DNA from: an uncultured Synergistaceae bacterium
Lineage (GTDB): Bacteria > Synergistota > Synergistia > Synergistales > Dethiosulfovibrionaceae
Assembly: GCA_902489135.1 (NCBI GenBank)
Contig: CABTYW010000009.1
Location: 1-42,243 of the forward strand
Direction: 5' to 3'
DNA length: 42,243 nt
Part shown: piece after piece, positions 39,516 through 42,243 of the stretch
Position numbering within the stretch: the stretch's first letter is position 1
Layout of the letters: every line of letters starts with the position of its first letter
Position numbers and translations under genes: made by a program
Notes under the pieces: generated by a model
What the model saw: the letters and a program-made list of their open reading frames with translations, nothing else
The model's database searches: none
Told to the model about the DNA's origin: nothing

Positions 39516-42125
39516 ATGGACTTGAATAAATTAACGCAGAAATCACAGGAAGCCCTGTCGGATGCGCAGAACACCGCCATAACCTACGGCCATCAGCAAG
39601 TGGACGTTGAACATCTCGCCCTGGCTCTTCTGGCGCAGAAAGAGGGTCTCATCCCCGCCATCCTTGAAAAACTCGGCGTCAGCGTCGCCGCCGTCAGCGC
39701 CAAAGTTGAGGCGCTGCTGCATCGCAAAGCCCGCATCACCGGAGGGTACGACAAGAACAAAATCTACCTCTCCCAAAATCTGTCACAGGTTTTAACCGAC
39801 GCGGAAAAGCGCGCTTCACAGCTCAACGACGAGTACATCTCCGTGGAACACCTTTTTGCCGCCATCCTTGACTGCCCGCGCAGCCCCGCGTCTCAAATTT
39901 TGAAGGAGAGCGGCGTCACCGACACCGCCTTTTTGAAGGCGCTGGAAAGCGTTCGCGGCGGAGAGCGGGTGCGCAGCGCCAACCCCGAACAAACCTATGA
40001 AGCGCTGAAAAAATACGGCATCGATCTGGTGGACTACGCCCGCAGCGGCAAGCTCGACCCCGTGATCGGCCGTGACGGCGAAATTCTGAGAGTCATCCAG
40101 ATCCTCAGCCGCAAGACCAAGAACAATCCCGTGCTCATCGGCGAACCAGGCGTCGGCAAAACCGCCATCGTTGAAGGACTTGCCCAGCGAATTCTCAAGG
40201 GCGACGTTCCAGAAGATCTCAAAAACCGCACCATCTTCTCCCTGGATATGGGATCGCTCATCGCCGGCGCCAAGTACCGCGGCGAGTTCGAAGAACGCCT
40301 CAAGGCCGTCATCAATGAAATCAGACGCAGCGAAGGGCGGATTATACTCTTTATCGACGAAATACACACCATCGTAGGTGCCGGAAAGACCGAAGGCTCC
40401 ATGGACGCCGGCAACATGCTCAAGCCCCTGCTGGCCCGCGGAGAGCTTCACTGCATCGGCGCCACCACCATCGACGAGTACCGCCGCAACATCGAAAAAG
40501 ACGCGGCGCTGGAACGGCGCTTCCAGCCCGTCATGGTCGATCCCCCGTCGAAAGAGGACGCCATCTCCATCCTGCGCGGGCTGAAAGACCGATTTCAGGT
40601 GTATCACGGCGTACGCATCACCGACGGCGCCATCGTCGCCGCCGTGAGCCTTTCCGACCGCTATATCAGCGATCGCTTTTTGCCCGACAAGGCCATCGAC
40701 CTCATCGACGAAGCCTGCGCCATGATCCGCACGGAAATCAACTCCCGTCCTGCGGAACTGGACAGCGTTTCGCGCAAAGTCGTTCGCCTCGAAATCGAAG
40801 AAGCGGCTCTGAAAAAAGAAAAAGACGAAGCCAGCGCGGCGCGCCTCGCCGAACTGCAAAAAGAGCTATCCGACCTGAAAGATCAGCAGAAAGAGCTGAC
40901 GGCGCGCTACAGCGCCGAAAAAGAACAGCTCGGCGAAGTCCAGCGGCTGCGTCAAAAAATCGAAACGACCAAGCAGGCCGTGGAGACCGCCGAGCGTCAA
41001 TATGACCTGAACCGGGCGGCGGAGCTGCGCCACGGCATACTGCCCCAGCTTGAGAAAGAACTTCGCGAAAAAGAAGCCTCTTTGCGCGAGACGACAGGCG
41101 AAAGCGCGCTGCTGCGCGAATCGGTAACGGAAAATGAAATTGCGCGCATCGTCAGCGATTGGACGGGCATCCCCGTCACCCGCCTCATGGAAGGCGAACG
41201 GGAGAAGCTCCTCCATCTCGACGACGAACTTCATAAAGGCGTCATCGGCCAGGACGAAGCGGTATCGCTGGTGGCCGACGCCATCATGAGAGCCAGAGCT
41301 GGCATCAAAGACCCTCGTCGTCCCATCGGCTCCTTCATCTTCCTGGGCCCCACCGGCGTGGGAAAAACCGAACTGGCCAAAACCCTGGCGCGCACCCTCT
41401 TCGACAGCGAGGACAACATGATCCGCATCGACATGTCGGAATACATGGAGAAATACTCCGTGTCCCGTCTGCTGGGCGCGCCTCCCGGATACGTGGGCTA
41501 CGACGAAGGCGGCCAGCTCACCGAAGCCGTCCGCAGCAAGCCCTACAGCGTGGTGCTCTTTGACGAAATCGAAAAGGCCCATCCCGACGTGTTCAACGTC
41601 ATGCTCCAAATTCTCGACGACGGACGCGTCACCGACAGCCACGGCCGTACCGTGGACTTCAAGAACACCATTATCATCATGACCAGCAACCTGGGTTCCG
41701 ACCTTCTCCTTGAAGGCGTGCACCACGGCGTCATTCCCGAGGACGTCAGAAAAGGGGTCATGGATTTGATGAAAGCGCAGTTCCGCCCCGAGTTCCTGAA
41801 CCGCGTTGACGACATCGTGCTGTTCTCCCCCCTGGACAAAAAACAGCTCCGCTCCATCGTGAGCCTGCTGCTTCGCGATTTGACGAAACGTCTGGCCGAG
41901 CGCGGCATCGCGCTGAACGTGACAGCCGCGGCGCTGGACTTCATCACCGAACACGGCTACGACCCCGTCTTCGGCGCCCGCCCGCTGAAACGCTACATCA
42001 GCCACAACGTGGAAACTCTGGTGGCGCGCTGGCTCATCGCCCATTCCGTCGCCGAAGGCACCGCGCTGTCCGTGGGCGTAGAGAACGGCGCACTGTCGCT
42101 CTCCGCTCAGCCGCCTCGAGATTAA
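39516..42125 (+). CDS. clpB: ATP-dependent disaggregase ClpB
   Basis: ClpB threads aggregated proteins with DnaK/DnaJ/GrpE. The 869-residue protein has the N-domain repeats (about 1-150), AAA+ module 1 with Walker A GEPGVGKT (209-216) and pore loop AGAKYRGEFEERL, the long coiled-coil M-domain (about 415-530) that separates ClpB from ClpA/ClpC, and AAA+ module 2 with GPTGVGKT (611-618) and the pore loop GYVGYDEGG. It has no ClpP-binding IGF loop that I can see, as expected. ATG 39516 follows AAAGGAG. Its control is probably through the promoter repeat. Confidence 0.97.
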   Translation: MDLNKLTQKSQEALSDAQNTAITYGHQQVDVEHLALALLAQKEGLIPAILEKLGVSVAAVSAKVEALLHRKARITGGYDKNKIYLSQNLSQVLTDAEKRASQLNDEYISVEHLFAAILDCPRSPASQILKESGVTDTAFLKALESVRGGERVRSANPEQTYEALKKYGIDLVDYARSGKLDPVIGRDGEILRVIQILSRKTKNNPVLIGEPGVGKTAIVEGLAQRILKGDVPEDLKNRTIFSLDMGSLIAGAKYRGEFEERLKAVINEIRRSEGRIILFIDEIHTIVGAGKTEGSMDAGNMLKPLLARGELHCIGATTIDEYRRNIEKDAALERRFQPVMVDPPSKEDAISILRGLKDRFQVYHGVRITDGAIVAAVSLSDRYISDRFLPDKAIDLIDEACAMIRTEINSRPAELDSVSRKVVRLEIEEAALKKEKDEASAARLAELQKELSDLKDQQKELTARYSAEKEQLGEVQRLRQKIETTKQAVETAERQYDLNRAAELRHGILPQLEKELREKEASLRETTGESALLRESVTENEIARIVSDWTGIPVTRLMEGEREKLLHLDDELHKGVIGQDEAVSLVADAIMRARAGIKDPRRPIGSFIFLGPTGVGKTELAKTLARTLFDSEDNMIRIDMSEYMEKYSVSRLLGAPPGYVGYDEGGQLTEAVRSKPYSVVLFDEIEKAHPDVFNVMLQILDDGRVTDSHGRTVDFKNTIIIMTSNLGSDLLLEGVHHGVIPEDVRKGVMDLMKAQFRPEFLNRVDDIVLFSPLDKKQLRSIVSLLLRDLTKRLAERGIALNVTAAALDFITEHGYDPVFGARPLKRYISHNVETLVARWLIAHSVAEGTALSVGVENGALSLSAQPPRD

Positions 42126-42139
42126 CCGCCAAAGAATAT

Positions 42140-42173
42140 AAAAAGGTCACGGCGAAATGCCGTGACCTTTTTT
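42140..42173 (+). terminator. Intrinsic terminator of clpB
   Basis: AAAAAGGTCACGGC (42140-42153) pairs with GCCGTGACCTTTTT (42159-42172) around a five-base loop and ends in a T-run. The A-rich 5' side also allows minus-strand termination. The final 70 bases of the window show no gene. Confidence 0.92.
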
Positions 42174-42243
42174 GTGGCGTTGAGAGGAAAAGCCCCGTCG
42201 AAGCCCGGAGCTCACAGGTCGTTCCCCCTGCGTCGGGGCGCCC

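Noticed and set aside
1..42243. tRNA, rRNA, CRISPR arrays, insertion sequences, integrase and attachment sites
   Set aside because: By eye I found no T-loop GTTCRANYC in tRNA context, no regularly spaced repeats, no transposase or integrase motifs and no terminal inverted repeats. A covariance or HMM scan would settle this.

Overview
The window is a dense, mostly housekeeping stretch of a bacterial chromosome, with moderately high G+C by eye. No rRNA, tRNA, CRISPR array, phage or complete insertion sequence was found. The gene set is glmS, GlyQ/GlyS as two chains, GatCAB, PpsR, a biotin-dependent carboxyltransferase, a 2,4-diaminopentanoate-dehydrogenase-like enzyme, an M18 aminopeptidase and a second EF-G. 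It suggests an anaerobic amino-acid-fermenting bacterium. Synergistota is my best guess, but this is inference from gene content and not a database match.

Layout. Positions 1-545 hold a possible gene fragment leaving the left edge on the minus strand, then an extended -10 promoter and a well-matched glmS ribozyme that leads into glmS (TTG start), closed by a 16-bp bidirectional terminator. A small convergent membrane-protein gene (2462-2794, minus) follows. Next is glmU-prs-rplY-pth (2964-6280), a possible terminator, and mfd-mazG (to 10402). A carboxyltransferase gene (10467-12023) precedes a cluster that resembles the Firmicutes yqf cluster: phoH-pgpH-ybeY, two paralogous CNNM/CBS membrane proteins, era-recO-glyQ-glyS-ppsR (12129-23702), closed by a strong terminator.

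From 23751 to 26104 lies an accessory island. It has a racemase-like N-terminal stub in frame with a MerR regulator. The MerR gene is followed by a promoter with a 19-bp spacer filled by a dyad, the classical MerR operator layout, and then an AT-richer amine/amino-acid dehydrogenase gene. Housekeeping resumes with ligA-gatC-gatA-gatB, an EF-G paralogue, tpiA, a membrane-anchored coiled-coil protein with a 72-bp tandem duplication, and a D-2-hydroxyacid dehydrogenase. After a gene-poor 515-base convergent gap come two minus-strand genes (M18 aminopeptidase, then a YhcC-like radical SAM protein), and finally clpB behind a near-consensus promoter carrying a tandem TGACCATA repeat.

How the genes work together. 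GlmS and GlmU make UDP-GlcNAc for the wall, with GlmS under GlcN6P feedback through the ribozyme. Prs supplies PRPP. bL25, Pth, YbeY, Era, GlyQS, GatCAB and the EF-G paralogue serve translation and ribosome assembly. Mfd, RecO and LigA serve repair, and ClpB serves protein disaggregation. Several genes use non-ATG starts. The most notable are a likely CTG for mfd and a likely ATA for phoH, each placed eight bases after a GGAGG. The most informative findings are the ribozyme, these start codons, the MerR operator and the tandem-repeat coiled-coil protein. I saw no clearly new multi-gene system.
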